64,000 nucleotides of DNA from Leucobacter komagatae (lineage in GTDB: Bacteria > Actinomycetota > Actinomycetes > Actinomycetales > Microbacteriaceae). Position numbers and translations under genes: made by a program. The DNA lies in NCBI RefSeq assembly GCF_000834055.1, contig NZ_JXSQ01000002.1, positions 238,944 to 302,943 of the forward strand, in the 5' to 3' direction. The first letter of the stretch is position 1. Each line of letters begins with the position of its first letter. Under the pieces are notes generated by a model, which was not told the origin of the DNA, made no database searches, and saw only the letters and a list, made by a program, of their open reading frames with translations. Shown in pieces: positions 55,108-64,000 of the stretch.

Positions 55108-56612
55108 TCGTCCGACTCCCACATCCCTGCCTTGCGCTCCTGCTCAAGCTGCTCACGCGCGGCAGCCTTTGCGTCCATCAATTCGTAGTAGTCCGAGCGG
55201 CGTTCCTTGTTCGTGCGTCGGGCTGGCCCATCGAATCGGTCGTCGCTTCCGCGAACCCCGACCTGCACCTCGGCCGCGCTCGTAAGCGACGGCTCCCAGT
55301 CGAACACGACGCCTGAGCCAGGGCCGATGATCACGGTTGAACCGGACACGGCCCCAGCCTTCACGAGCGCGTCTTCAATCCCAAGCTTCTGCAGGCGATC
55401 CGCGAGGTACCCGACAGCTTCGTCATTACGGAAGTCGGTCTGCTGTACCCAGCGCTCAGGCTTCTGCCCAAGAATGCGGAACAGTGTCCCGTACGAACCG
55501 CCCTCTGTGACGACACGGAAGCCGGCCTGGCGATCCACTGCCTTCGGGGTGAGCACGATGCGCTCGAGCCGCTCAGTCTCAGCGATGGCCTTGTCGCGTG
55601 CGGTCTCAACAACCTCGGCGAGAGCGAAGCCGAGCTCACGAAGCCCCTCGCGCGAAGCGGTCGAGATCTCGAAAACGCGATACCCCATTGCTTCAAGGTC
55701 AGCACGGACGAACTGTGCGAGCTCTCGCGCCTCAGGAACGTCGATCTTGTTCAACGCAACGAGCTGTGGCCGCTCGAGCAGGGGAACCTGCCCCTCGGGG
55801 ACCTCGTATGCCGCAAGCTCCTTCTTGATGACCTCAAGATCGGTGAGCGGATCGCGGCCAGGCTCAAGCGTTGCGCAGTCAAGCACGTGCAGCAGCGCAG
55901 AGCAGCGCTCGACGTGGCGAAGGAAATCGAGGCCGAGCCCCTTGCCCTCACTCGCGCCCTCGATCAGCCCGGGAACGTCGGCGACCGTGAAGCGGTGCTC
56001 CCCGACCTCGACCACACCGAGATTCGGGTGGAGCGTCGTAAACGGGTAGTCGGCGATCTTCGGCCGCGCCGCGCTCATGGCGGCGATCAGGCTCGACTTG
56101 CCTGCGGAGGGAAGACCGACGAAAGCAACGTCTGCGATGGTCTTGAGCTCGAGCGTAACGTCGCCGGCCCAACCGTCGGTTCCGAGCAGCGCGAAGCCTG
56201 GCGCCTTGCGCTTCTGGCTTGCGAGCGCGTGGTTTCCGAGCCCGCCAAGACCGCCCTCGGCGACGACGAATCGTGTGCCGGGCTCCGTGAGGTCGATGAG
56301 CACTTCGCCCTCGGTGTCCTTCACGACCGTGCCGACAGGCACGCGAAGCTCAAGATCGGTTCCGTGGGCGCCAGCGCGATAGTCGCCGGCTCCGTACGCG
56401 CCGTTTTCGGCGGTGCGGTGTGGTCTGCGGTGGTACTCGAGCAGTGTGGTGACCTGCGGGTCAGCAACGAGCACGATCGTGCCACCGTTGCCTCCTGCGC
56501 CACCGTCTGGGCCAGCAAGCGGCTTAAACTTCTCGCGCCGTACCGAGACACAGCCGTTCCCACCACGGCCCGCCTGCAGGTGCAACTGCACCTGATCTAC
56601 GAACGTCACCAT
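55104..56612 (-). CDS. obgE: Obg-family GTPase (CgtA)
   Basis: Ribosome-assembly and stress GTPase, 502 residues. Three domains in order: the glycine-rich Obg fold ([29 protein letters not shown]), the G domain ([33 protein letters not shown], about 160-340) and the C-terminal OCT domain ([23 protein letters not shown]), plus a charged tail common in actinobacteria. Located after rplU-rpmA and before proBA, the conserved order. Confidence 0.97.
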   Translation of the reverse strand: MVTFVDQVQLHLQAGRGGNGCVSVRREKFKPLAGPDGGAGGNGGTIVLVADPQVTTLLEYHRRPHRTAENGAYGAGDYRAGAHGTDLELRVPVGTVVKDTEGEVLIDLTEPGTRFVVAEGGLGGLGNHALASQKRKAPGFALLGTDGWAGDVTLELKTIADVAFVGLPSAGKSSLIAAMSAARPKIADYPFTTLHPNLGVVEVGEHRFTVADVPGLIEGASEGKGLGLDFLRHVERCSALLHVLDCATLEPGRDPLTDLEVIKKELAAYEVPEGQVPLLERPQLVALNKIDVPEARELAQFVRADLEAMGYRVFEISTASREGLRELGFALAEVVETARDKAIAETERLERIVLTPKAVDRQAGFRVVTEGGSYGTLFRILGQKPERWVQQTDFRNDEAVGYLADRLQKLGIEDALVKAGAVSGSTVIIGPGSGVVFDWEPSLTSAAEVQVGVRGSDDRFDGPARRTNKERRSDYYELMDAKAAAREQLEQERKAGMWESDE

Positions 56613-56737
56613 GAGAGATTCTCCTTCCGACCCGAAGACGCGCTCGAGTAACTACATTGTGCCGGACACACGTGTCCAAGCGACGCCGGATTACGTCACG
56701 CGTGAGCCATTCAGGCTCACGCAACCCGGCCAGATAC

Positions 56738-56768
56738 GACAAAAGGCGAGCCGAAGCTCGCCTTTGTC
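56738..56768 (-). terminator. intrinsic terminator after rpmA
   Basis: AAAGGCGAGC-cgaa-GCTCGCCTTT (56742-56765) forms a ten-base stem, and CGAC/GTCG bases extend it with one bulge. On the minus strand a T-rich run (TTTTGTCG) follows. A separate perfect 8-bp repeat CGTGAGCC/GGCTCACG (56701-56721) lies next to it. The pair separates the ribosomal-protein transcript from obgE, which therefore needs its own promoter. Confidence 0.8.
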
Positions 56769-56781
56769 GATACCGATCTGC

Positions 56782-57036
56782 TTACGCAGTGGCGACGATG
56801 TTGACGACCTTGCGGCCACCCTTCGCACCGAACTCGACTGCGCCCGCAGCGAGAGCGAACAGCGTGTCGTCTCCGCCACGGCCGACGTTCGCGCCCGGGT
56901 GGAAGTGAGTTCCGCGCTGACGCACGATGATCTCGCCGGCGTTTACCTGCTGGCCGCCGAAGCGCTTTACGCCGAGGCGCTGCGCGTTCGAATCGCGGCC
57001 GTTCTTGCTGGAGCCGACGCCCTTCTTGGATGCCAT
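56782..57036 (-). CDS. rpmA: 50S ribosomal protein L27
   Basis: An 84-residue L27 protein with the normal N-terminus [23 protein letters not shown] (read as [14 protein letters not shown]), the ribosomal P-site contact tail, and the [15 protein letters not shown] motif. No N-terminal extension of the Firmicutes type. Follows rplU by 28 bp. Confidence 0.97.
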   Translation of the reverse strand: MASKKGVGSSKNGRDSNAQRLGVKRFGGQQVNAGEIIVRQRGTHFHPGANVGRGGDDTLFALAAGAVEFGAKGGRKVVNIVATA

Positions 57037-57064
57037 TGGTCTGTCTCCTTAGAGGTTGAAAGTG

Positions 57065-57373
57065 TTACTTGATGCCGGTGACCTTGAGGCGCGTCAGATC
57101 CTGACGGTGCCCCTGGCGGCTCTTGTAACCGGTCTTGTTCTTGTAACGCTGAATGACGATCTTCGGGCCGCGGAGGTCGTCGAGGACCTCTGCGGTGACC
57201 TTCACCTTTGCGAGTGTCGAAGCGTCGCTCGTCACCTTTTCGCCGTCGACGAGAAGAACTGCTGGGAGCTCAATCTTGCCCTTAGCATCTCCCGCTACAC
57301 GGTTTACAGTGATGATCGAGCCAACCTCGACCTTCTCCTGCCGTCCGCTTGTGCGCACTACTGCGTAAACCAC
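57065..57373 (-). CDS. rplU: 50S ribosomal protein L21
   Basis: About 102 residues: [51 protein letters not shown] and [16 protein letters not shown] are standard L21 features. GTG 57373 gives the usual family N-terminus; an ATG at 57385 would add MGDQ. Neither has a strong ribosome site. First gene of the rplU-rpmA transcript, 148 bp after the rne stop. Confidence 0.93.
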   Translation of the reverse strand: MVYAVVRTSGRQEKVEVGSIITVNRVAGDAKGKIELPAVLLVDGEKVTSDASTLAKVKVTAEVLDDLRGPKIVIQRYKNKTGYKSRQGHRQDLTRLKVTGIK

Positions 57374-57533
57374 TTGGTCACCCATCTCTCGAGGATCGTC
57401 TTAATCGTGTCGAATCGCGAACCCGTCACGATCGAAGTCATACGTGCATTTCCCGCCTCAAAAGCGAGTACGCACAACGGTCAATAATAACGCGGAAACC
57501 CGCGATCGGTCAAATAGGGGTCGGCGTGTCAGC

Positions 57534-60500
57534 CTAAGCTTCGCCGCGACCCGGGGTGCGAGCGTCGAGCGCGTCGAGCAACATGCGCTCAGGATCGAGT
57601 GCACCTCTGCCTTCTGACGCGCCAGCTGCCTGCGTGTTGGCGCGCTCGGCGCCGCCTTCCTCGGCCGCCCCGCCAGCGGGAATACCCGCACGCGAAGCGC
57701 CTGAGGCTGACTGTGCTCGCGACGAACGGGTGCGCGGCGCGCGCCCCTTCGACGACGAACTCTGCTGCTCGGCAGCGTCGGGCGCAGCAGTGACCTGCTC
57801 CGCCTGACCCTGCTCGGCCACACTTGTTTCTGCAGCGCTCTTGGCTGCGCCCTGCTGCTCACGAGCGCTCTTCACCGCGCCGCGCTGCGCTGATTCGCGC
57901 CCAGCACCGTTTTCCGAGCCGGAAGCCTCGGCGGGATCGGCAACCTTCTGCGAACCAGCAGGGGCTCCGGCTCGCGAACTCACGCGCCGGTTCTTGGCCT
58001 TCGAAGCGCCAGCTGGCGGCGCATCAGGAAGCGCGTCGAGGACGCTCTCAAGCACAGCGGCCGGTGCGACCGAAGCTGCGGGAGCCACGGAAGCTGCGGG
58101 TGCGTCGTCCGACGCCTTTGCTGCAGGAATCGTTGAGGCGGCAACCTGGGCGAGCATATTCTTCGCCCCGTCGCTGATGGCGTGCGTCTGGGCCTTAGGC
58201 TCGCTGGCTGCCTTGGCACCGTTCCCGTTGCCGTTCCCGTTGCTATTGCCGCCGTTGCCGTTGCCGTTGCCGCCACTGTTTCCGTGGTTGCCACTGTGCC
58301 CGTTGCCGCCGTTGCTGTTGCCACGCTTCTGGCGGCCAGAGGACTCGCTGCGGTGACGCTGGACGGGTTCGTGGTGCACAATGATGCCGCGGCCAGCGCA
58401 CACATCGCATGGCTCGCTGAACGATTCGAGCAGGCCAAGGCCCAGCTTCTTCCTCGTCATCTGCACGAGACCGAGGGAGGTTACCTCTGCGACCTGATGC
58501 TTCGTGCGATCGCGCCCAAGGCACTCGACGAGCCGTCGCAACACCAAATCGCGGTTCGACTCGAGCACCATGTCGATGAAGTCGATCACGATGATGCCGC
58601 CGATGTCGCGCAGCCGCAGCTGACGCACGATCTCTTCCGCAGCCTCGAGGTTGTTCTTCGTGACGGTTTCCTCAAGGTTTCCGCCAGCGCCGACGAACTT
58701 GCCGGTGTTCACGTCGACCACGGTCATGGCCTCAGTGCGGTCGATGACGAGCGAACCGCCAGACGGGAGCCAGACCTTCCGGTCAAGGGCCTTCGAGATC
58801 TGCTCGGTGACGCGGTACTGGTCAAAAATGTCGCGCTCGCCCTCGTAGCGCTCGACGCGCTGCATGAGATCCGGAGCAACATTCGACAGGTAGTTTCCGA
58901 TGACCTCGTGCGTCTCTGCGCCCTCGATGCTCATCTTCAGGAAGTCCTCGTTGAACACGTCACGCACAATCTTGATGAGCATGTCGGGTTCGGAGTGGAG
59001 CATCGCAGGGCCGCCACCCTTCTTCACGCGAGCCTGAATCGACTCCCACTGGCGGGTGAGGCGCTCAACGTCGTGCGTGAGCTGATCCTCTGTGGCCCCC
59101 TCAGCGGCGGTGCGGACGATGACGCCTGCGCCACTCGGGAGCACCTCCTTGAGGATCTTCTTCAGGCGGGCACGCTCAGTGTCGGGAAGCTTGCGCGAGA
59201 TGCCATTCATGGCACCGCCGGGAACGTACACGAGGAAGCGCCCTGGCAGTGAGATCTGGCTTGTGAGCCTCGCACCCTTGTGCCCAACGGGATCCTTCGT
59301 GACCTGCACGAGCACCTGGTCGCCTGGCTTCAGCGCGTTCTCGATCTTGCGGGCAGTGTTGCCACCCTCAAACTCCGACCAGTCAACCTCGCCGGAGTAC
59401 AGCACTGCGTTGCGGCCGCGACCAATGTCGACGAACGCGGCTTCCATGCTGGGAAGTACGTTCTGCACGCGACCGAGGTACACGTTGCCGATGAGTGACG
59501 ACTCGCTCGAACGCGCGACGTAGTGCTCAACGAGCACATTGTCTTCGAGCACGCCGATCTGAATCCGGTCAGCGGTCGTGCGCACGATCATTTCGCGATC
59601 GACCGACTCACGGCGGGCAAGGAACTCCGACTCGGTGATGACCATGCGCTTGCGTCCGGCATCGCGGCCATCGCGGCGGCGCTGCTTCTTCGCCTCGAGC
59701 CTGGTCGAGCCGCGCAACTTCTGCGGCTCAGTGATAACGGGTGCCTGGCGCTGCTGGCGGCGCGAATCGTCCTCGTCGTGCTCCGCTGCTGCTGGCTTGC
59801 GACGATTGCCGCCGCGGGTGCTAGCCGCATCGCGGCCGCCGCGGTCGGCGTCACGGTCGCTTCGCTCGGTGTCGCCGCGGCGATCACGGGCGGTGCGATC
59901 GTCGCGCTCCGACCGTTCGGTGCGGTCGCCACGCTCACGCGACTCGCTCCCGGGGAAGCGGGAGTCGAGAATGTCATCGAGCTTGCGCAGCTCGTTGCGG
60001 CGCGGCATGGGCTGCACGGGCGGGACGTCTGGCGCGAGGAAGATGAGTCGCGTCGTCGCGCGGAAACGCTGCTCCGGCGTCATTTCACCAAGCGGAAGCA
60101 CAAGCGGGAGCCCGTCGGGAAGCGGCTTCACTGCGGGTGCAGCCTGAGCAGCGTCCTCAGTTGCATCGCCCGACGCTGCCTGGACGGCCTCATCGGCCTG
60201 ATCGCCAGACCCTGCAGCCACGTCAGAGTCCGCGGCAACAGAAGCGTCAGCGGGTGCTGACTCCGCGGGCGCCTCGACAGCGGCAGTGTCCGCTGCGGCA
60301 GCCTGCTCGGCCGCTGCTGCTTCCTCTGCTGCTGCGGCCTCGGCCGCTGCCTTCGCTTTCGCGGAGGTACGCTTCGTTGCCGGACGCTTGCGCGCTGCCG
60401 GCGCTGGCTCAGCAGCGACAGCGGCGTCGTCTGCCAGTGGGCTCAGCGACGCGTCGTCGACGGTAGTCGCTGCGGGAACTATCTCTTCGTGAGGAGCTCC

Positions 60501-60581
60501 TTCGGGAGGGGCGGTAGTAACTACACCCGTCTCTACCTCAGCGCCGGTAACGTCCTCTGTGTTCTCTTGTGTATTCACCAT
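57534..60581 (-). CDS. rne: ribonuclease E/G
   Basis: A 1,015-residue endoribonuclease that starts mRNA decay and rRNA processing. An Ala/Glu-rich N-terminal extension (about 1-250, with E-R-G-D-R-T-E-R-S type stretches) precedes the S1 domain (NVYLGRVQNVLPSMEAAFVD), the catalytic domain (DRTEAMTVVDVNTGKF, IVIDFIDM with the Mg-binding Asp residues) and a Zn-link CDVCAGRG. The C-terminal region has Gly/Asn repeats and a basic Ala-rich tail, probably scaffold for partners. Layout with long flanking regions matches actinobacterial RNase E. Confidence 0.95.
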   Translation of the reverse strand: MVNTQENTEDVTGAEVETGVVTTAPPEGAPHEEIVPAATTVDDASLSPLADDAAVAAEPAPAARKRPATKRTSAKAKAAAEAAAAEEAAAAEQAAAADTAAVEAPAESAPADASVAADSDVAAGSGDQADEAVQAASGDATEDAAQAAPAVKPLPDGLPLVLPLGEMTPEQRFRATTRLIFLAPDVPPVQPMPRRNELRKLDDILDSRFPGSESRERGDRTERSERDDRTARDRRGDTERSDRDADRGGRDAASTRGGNRRKPAAAEHDEDDSRRQQRQAPVITEPQKLRGSTRLEAKKQRRRDGRDAGRKRMVITESEFLARRESVDREMIVRTTADRIQIGVLEDNVLVEHYVARSSESSLIGNVYLGRVQNVLPSMEAAFVDIGRGRNAVLYSGEVDWSEFEGGNTARKIENALKPGDQVLVQVTKDPVGHKGARLTSQISLPGRFLVYVPGGAMNGISRKLPDTERARLKKILKEVLPSGAGVIVRTAAEGATEDQLTHDVERLTRQWESIQARVKKGGGPAMLHSEPDMLIKIVRDVFNEDFLKMSIEGAETHEVIGNYLSNVAPDLMQRVERYEGERDIFDQYRVTEQISKALDRKVWLPSGGSLVIDRTEAMTVVDVNTGKFVGAGGNLEETVTKNNLEAAEEIVRQLRLRDIGGIIVIDFIDMVLESNRDLVLRRLVECLGRDRTKHQVAEVTSLGLVQMTRKKLGLGLLESFSEPCDVCAGRGIIVHHEPVQRHRSESSGRQKRGNSNGGNGHSGNHGNSGGNGNGNGGNSNGNGNGNGAKAASEPKAQTHAISDGAKNMLAQVAASTIPAAKASDDAPAASVAPAASVAPAAVLESVLDALPDAPPAGASKAKNRRVSSRAGAPAGSQKVADPAEASGSENGAGRESAQRGAVKSAREQQGAAKSAAETSVAEQGQAEQVTAAPDAAEQQSSSSKGRAPRTRSSRAQSASGASRAGIPAGGAAEEGGAERANTQAAGASEGRGALDPERMLLDALDARTPGRGEA

Positions 60582-60833
60582 TACTGGTGTGCTCCTTTAA
60601 CCCCGACCCTGAGGTTCGGGGAAACCAATGTTGTAGGCGGTGATTCACCGCGAATTCGTTGTGCACTCACAAGCTGCGAGCGTTCGGCAGATGCCGGCAA
60701 CCACCGTGCGGCGGTCAAAGACTGTACGTGGAGCGCGCCATCGTGGCGTTATCCAACGGTAACCATTATGTCACGTCCATCCTGAACTTTGCAGGAAGCG
60801 CTCGCGCGGCGCGTTGTCTCAGGAAGCGCCGGT

Positions 60834-60839
60834 TATTAT
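60834..60839 (+). promoter_or_regulatory. -10 element (TATTAT) of a leaderless transcript
   Basis: TATTAT ends six bases before the ATG at 60846 and no ribosome site is present. A TTGTCT at 60814-60819 could be a -35 but the 14-bp spacing is short. Confidence 0.4.
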
Positions 60840-60845
60840 CGACAC

Positions 60846-61454
60846 ATGAGCGCTACTGAGGTACAGGCCCCACGGGACCGCGGCTTTGCGATTTTCACCA
60901 TCATCCTCGGAGCGATCGGGCTGTTCGCGGCCTTTGAGCTCGCGACCGAATACATGAAGACGCTGCAGCAGCCCGACTACATCGCGAACTGTGAGCTCTC
61001 CGTCCTCGTAACCTGCGGCCCAAACATGGATTCGCCGCAGGGCTCGGTCTTCGGGTTCAGCAACACGATCCTCGGGCTGATGGCCTTCGTCGCACCGATC
61101 GCGGTCGGTGTAGCCATGCTCGCGGGCGCTCGCTTCTCGGCCTGGTTCTGGTGGCTCTACCGCGCAGGACTCGCCCTCGGCACGTTCTTCATCTTCTGGC
61201 TCTTCTCGCACAGCGTGTTTACGCTCGGCACACTCTGCCCGTGGTGCATGGTCGTATGGACCGTGATGATCCCGCTGTTCTTCTTCACCGCATTCCGGCC
61301 TGAGGCTCGTGGCTACTACAAGGCCTCCCCCGGCCTCACCAAGGCATTCGCTGCCGTGAACTCGTGGGCGTGGGTGCTCGTGCTCGTGTCCTACCTGGTC
61401 ATCGCAGCGGTTGCGCAGTTCCAGCTCAACTGGTTCGCCGAGTTCAGCCGCTAA
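60846..61454 (+). CDS. vitamin K epoxide reductase (VKOR) family protein
   Basis: A 202-residue membrane protein with about five helices. The loop Cys pair sits in NCELSVLVTCG (about 48-58) and the active-site CPWC in LGTLCPWCMVVWT near 132. Bacterial VKOR re-oxidises DsbA-like thiol oxidases, using quinone, the actinobacterial counterpart of DsbB. All four Cys are present. No fused thioredoxin domain. Probably leaderless. Divergent from rne. Confidence 0.93.
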   Translation: MSATEVQAPRDRGFAIFTIILGAIGLFAAFELATEYMKTLQQPDYIANCELSVLVTCGPNMDSPQGSVFGFSNTILGLMAFVAPIAVGVAMLAGARFSAWFWWLYRAGLALGTFFIFWLFSHSVFTLGTLCPWCMVVWTVMIPLFFFTAFRPEARGYYKASPGLTKAFAAVNSWAWVLVLVSYLVIAAVAQFQLNWFAEFSR

Positions 61455-61512
61455 CCCGGGGCACCGGGCAGCGCCCGCCTACGGGCGGCCCAACTATCGC
61501 GCGAACGGCCGA

Positions 61513-62130
61513 CTATGAGGCGGCAGCAAGGCCTTCCCACAGCGCATCCACCTGGGCGATCGTGTGCGCTTCGCTCCCGGAGGTATCGATGAGCACGTCT
61601 GCGACCGCACGGCGCTCAGCATCGCTGGCCTGATTCGCGATCCGCCTCCGCGCTTCGTCTTCAGCCATACCCCGCAACGCCACCATCCGCGCGACGCGGG
61701 TCTCAGCAGGTGCGTCAGCGACGACAATGGTGTCCCATTCGAAGCCGCTTCCGCCTGATTGCGCGCCCGTCTCGACGAGCAGCGGAATCTCGTACACCAC
61801 GACAGCGTGAGGGTCTCGCTCTGCTGCTGCGGCGACGAGCTCCTGGACGAGCCTACGCACCTCGGGGTGCACGATTGCGTTCAGGTCTGCAAGCGCCGCC
61901 TCGTCACGAAACACCACCTCGCCGAGCGCTGCACGGTCGAGAGAGCCATCGCCGCCGATGAGGTGATCCCCGAATCGCGCTGCAACGCGTGCCAGCCCGG
62001 CCGAACCCGGGGCAACCGCGTCGCGTGCAAGCTCATCTGCGTCGATCCGCACCGCACCGAGCTCGGCGAGCCGCCGCCCCACTGTGCTCTTGCCGGAAGC
62101 GATCCCACCTGTCAAGGCAATAAGTTGCAT
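61513..62130 (-). CDS. coaE: dephospho-CoA kinase
   Basis: Last step of coenzyme A synthesis. A 205-residue P-loop kinase: GGIASGKSTVGRRLAELGA, RIDADELAR, IVHPEVRRLV and the lid VARMVALRGMAEDEARRRIANQ. Full length; no fused UPF0157 domain as in mycobacteria. It lies between the VKOR and DUF4126 genes, close to rpsA, its usual neighbour in actinobacteria. Confidence 0.95.
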   Translation of the reverse strand: MQLIALTGGIASGKSTVGRRLAELGAVRIDADELARDAVAPGSAGLARVAARFGDHLIGGDGSLDRAALGEVVFRDEAALADLNAIVHPEVRRLVQELVAAAAERDPHAVVVYEIPLLVETGAQSGGSGFEWDTIVVADAPAETRVARMVALRGMAEDEARRRIANQASDAERRAVADVLIDTSGSEAHTIAQVDALWEGLAAAS

Positions 62131-62174
62131 ACGCCAACCCTAGCGTGGCCGTACGCTAGACGCAGGAGGCCAAC

Positions 62175-62774
62175 ATGCTCGAAGCCATCACCGGGTTGTC
62201 GCTCGCCGCTGCAGCCGGACTCAACGCGTACATTCCGCTCTTGGGCATCGCCCTGCTGTCGCGCTTCACGGGGCTGCTGACGCTGCCAGAGAACTGGGCA
62301 TGGCTTGAGAACGGGTGGGCGCTTGGGATCCTCACGGCGTTGCTCCTCGTCGAGGTGATCGTCGATAAGGTCCCGGCGCTCGACACCGTCAACGATGTGC
62401 TCCAGAGCGTCGTGCGGCCCGCCTCTGGCGGCCTCGTGTTCAGTGCGGGCGCGTCAAGCAGCAGCGTTGCGGTGAGTGACCCCGAGGCCTTCGACACCGC
62501 GTCTGCGCTCTGGCCGTTTGTGATCGGCGTCGTCATCGCGCTCATCCCGCACATCATGAAGCTCGTGGCCAGGCCGATCGTGAACCTCGCAACGGCAGGC
62601 ATTGGCGCTTCCGTCATGAGCACACTCGAAGACATCACCGCGGTCATCGTCACGATCCTCGCGGTACTCCTCCCGCTCGCCGCCCTCGCCGTGATGGTGC
62701 TGCTCATCGCGTTCGGCATACGGCGGGTAAAGCGCATTCGTGCGCGGCGCACGCTCGGCAACTCGGTCACGTAA
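62175..62774 (+). CDS. DUF4126 membrane protein
   Basis: A 199-residue protein with about five helices, beginning LEAITGLSLAAAAGLNAYIPLL (a typical opening of DUF4126) and LLLVEVIVDKVPALDTVND, RPASGGLVFSAG. The GGAGG ribosome site lies at about 62163-62167. Function unknown in the family. Divergent from coaE with 44 bp between starts. It is followed immediately by the 26-bp repeats. Confidence 0.85.
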   Translation: MLEAITGLSLAAAAGLNAYIPLLGIALLSRFTGLLTLPENWAWLENGWALGILTALLLVEVIVDKVPALDTVNDVLQSVVRPASGGLVFSAGASSSSVAVSDPEAFDTASALWPFVIGVVIALIPHIMKLVARPIVNLATAGIGASVMSTLEDITAVIVTILAVLLPLAALAVMVLLIAFGIRRVKRIRARRTLGNSVT

Positions 62775-62777
62775 CCC

Positions 62778-62889
62778 AGTCGCGCAGCGCGGTCCCGCAG
62801 CCCAGTCCCGCAGCGCGTTCCCGCAGCCGAGTCGCGCAGCCCGGTCCCGCAGCCCAGTCGCGCAGCGCGTTCGCGCAGCCCAGTCGGGT
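62778..62889. repeat. four 26-bp tandem repeats after the DUF4126 gene
   Basis: Each unit reads AGTCGCGCAGCGCGG then TCCCGCAGCCC, with one to three changes per copy. Four full copies occupy 62778-62881 and a fifth begins. They start four bases after the stop codon, so any transcript would carry them in its 3' end. Internal sub-repeats CGCAGC make slippage likely. Confidence 0.85.
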
Positions 62890-62952
62890 AGAGCTCGGCT
62901 GTGGTCCGCCGCAAGATCCGCTGCGACGCGCACAAGCGCCCAAACAGCAAAA

Positions 62953-62981
62953 GGCCCGGCTCCCCTTGCGGGGGCCGGGCC
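62953..62981 (-). terminator. intrinsic terminator of rpsA
   Basis: GGCCCGGCtCCCC and GGGGGCCGGGCC pair with one bulge around a short loop. On the minus strand the stem is followed by TTTTGCTG, 14 bp past the rpsA stop. A good rho-independent terminator. Confidence 0.85.
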
Positions 62982-62994
62982 AGTTGCTTAGGAC

Positions 62995-64000
62995 TTAGTT
63001 GCCCTCGAGCTGTGCCTTCAGCGCAGCAAGTGCCTCGTCGTCAGCAAGCGCACCGGTCGAAGCCGAGTCGCTCAAGAAGTTCGAGGAAGAGGAAGGCGCA
63101 TCAACAGCGGGTGCAGCTGCCTGCTCTGCGAGCATAGCGGCGACCTGCTTCTTGTGTGCTTCCCAACGCTCCTGAGCGGCAGCGTACTCGAGCTCCCACT
63201 TTTCGCGCTGGGTCTCGAAGCCTTCCTTCCACTCCTGAGTCTCAGGATCGAAGCCCTCGGGGTACTTGTACTCACCGTTCTCGTCGTACTCGGTGGTCAT
63301 ACCGTAGAGAGCCGGATCGAACTCGGTGCCCTCGGGATCGAGGCCCTCGTTCGCCTGCTTGAGGCTGAGCGAGATGCGGCGACGCTCGAGATCGATGTCG
63401 ATGATCTTGACGAAGACTTCCTGGCCGGCCGAAACGACCTGCTCAGCAAGCTCAACGTGCTGACCCGACAGCTCGGAGATGTGCACGAGGCCCTCGATGC
63501 CGTCTGCGACGCGAACGAACGCACCGAACGGAACGAGCTTCGTGACCGCGCCCGGAGCAATCTGACCGATTGCGTGGGTGCGGGCGAAGACCTGCCACGG
63601 ATCCTCCTGCGTAGCCTTCAGCGAGAGCGAAACGCGCTCGCGATCGAGCTCGACCGAAAGCACCTCGACGGTGACTTCCTGGCCAACCTCGACGACGTCG
63701 GAGGCGTGCTCGATGTGCTTCCACGAGAGCTCCGAGACGTGCACGAGGCCGTCAACGCCGCCGAGATCGACGAACGCACCGAAGTTAACGATCGACGAGA
63801 TGACGCCCTTGCGAACCTGGCCGGGCTTGAGGTCGGCGAGGAACGAGGAGCGCGTAGCGGACTGGGTCTCTTCGAGGAGCGCACGACGCGAAAGCACAAC
63901 GTTGTTGCGGTTCTTGTCGAGCTCGAGGATCTTGGCCTCGATCTCCTGGCCGAGGTACGGGGTGAGGTCGCGCACGCGGCGGAGCTCGATGAGCGATGCG
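62995..64000 (-). CDS. rpsA: 30S ribosomal protein S1 (5' end outside window)
   Basis: C-terminal two-thirds of S1, which helps mRNA binding on the 30S subunit. Visible are the end of the second S1 domain (ILELDKNRNNVVLSRRA), a complete third (VRKGVISSIVNFGAFVDLGGVDGLVHVSEL region) and fourth (GAVTKLVPFGAFVRVADGIEGL region), then a tail with an Asp/Glu/Tyr-rich stretch and a disordered Ser/Ala end. The frame is open to the window edge; the first Met at 63975 is internal, since actinobacterial S1 has about 480 residues. Confidence 0.95.
   Translation of the reverse strand, partial: ASLIELRRVRDLTPYLGQEIEAKILELDKNRNNVVLSRRALLEETQSATRSSFLADLKPGQVRKGVISSIVNFGAFVDLGGVDGLVHVSELSWKHIEHASDVVEVGQEVTVEVLSVELDRERVSLSLKATQEDPWQVFARTHAIGQIAPGAVTKLVPFGAFVRVADGIEGLVHISELSGQHVELAEQVVSAGQEVFVKIIDIDLERRRISLSLKQANEGLDPEGTEFDPALYGMTTEYDENGEYKYPEGFDPETQEWKEGFETQREKWELEYAAAQERWEAHKKQVAAMLAEQAAAPAVDAPSSSSNFLSDSASTGALADDEALAALKAQLEGN

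Noticed and set aside
59523..60260. Long plus-strand frames opposite rne
   Set aside because: High-GC shadow of RNase E codon bias; no domain or start signal.

Overview
The window is high-GC actinobacterial DNA. The housekeeping order at the right end (rne, rplU, rpmA, obgE, proB, proA, nadD, rsfS, tRNA-Ala) and proteins starting with [12 protein letters not shown] motifs suggest a Microbacteriaceae member, perhaps Leucobacter-like. The family is inferred from gene order and protein style, not from a phylogenetic marker.

Layout. 1-2.4 kb: an arsenic pair (ACR3 efflux pump, frameshifted arsenate reductase) and a lipoprotein. 2.4-8.6 kb: a minus-strand oligopeptide-type ABC importer operon with a luciferase-like monooxygenase; one permease is frameshifted. 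8.9-12.9 kb: a GntR regulator, a (CCCTGG)11 repeat, and an operator-preceded operon of MFS transporter, AtuA-like protein and DUF4387 protein. 12.9-18.7 kb: MarR with a drug-type MFS pump, a PEBP protein, a spermidine-synthase-like protein, and TetR with an SGNH hydrolase. 19-24.9 kb: an ABC exporter operon (lipoprotein, adaptor, ATPase, permease), a two-component system, and a small secreted peptide resembling lactococcin 972. This is the best candidate for a peptide production, immunity or sensing system. 25-28.7 kb: an intact ScbR-like receptor gene next to a dead afsA homologue (two in-frame stops), a decayed epimerase gene and a dead IS3 element, which together look like a degenerating gamma-butyrolactone signalling locus.

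29-44 kb: a cell-surface module of SGNH acyltransferase, membrane GT2 glycosyltransferase, a giant Ig-repeat surface protein, exosortase, a small two-helix membrane protein, two very large LuxR-type regulators with altered P-loops, and a UDP-GlcNAc 2-epimerase. 44.8-50.2 kb: a tRNA 3'-end fragment and an intact tRNA-Ala(GGC) bracket a sortase-substrate (LAGTGG) surface protein, a glycosyltransferase pseudogene and an unknown gene, perhaps the scar of an integrated element. 50.3-64 kb: conserved core genes ending in a partial rpsA.

Several otherwise intact genes (arsC, the DppC-like permease, the Ig-repeat protein, the epimerase) are each broken by one base, mostly at short homopolymers. Sequencing error and real mutation cannot be separated from the sequence alone. 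The two afsA stops and the transposase stop are substitutions and are more likely real decay.
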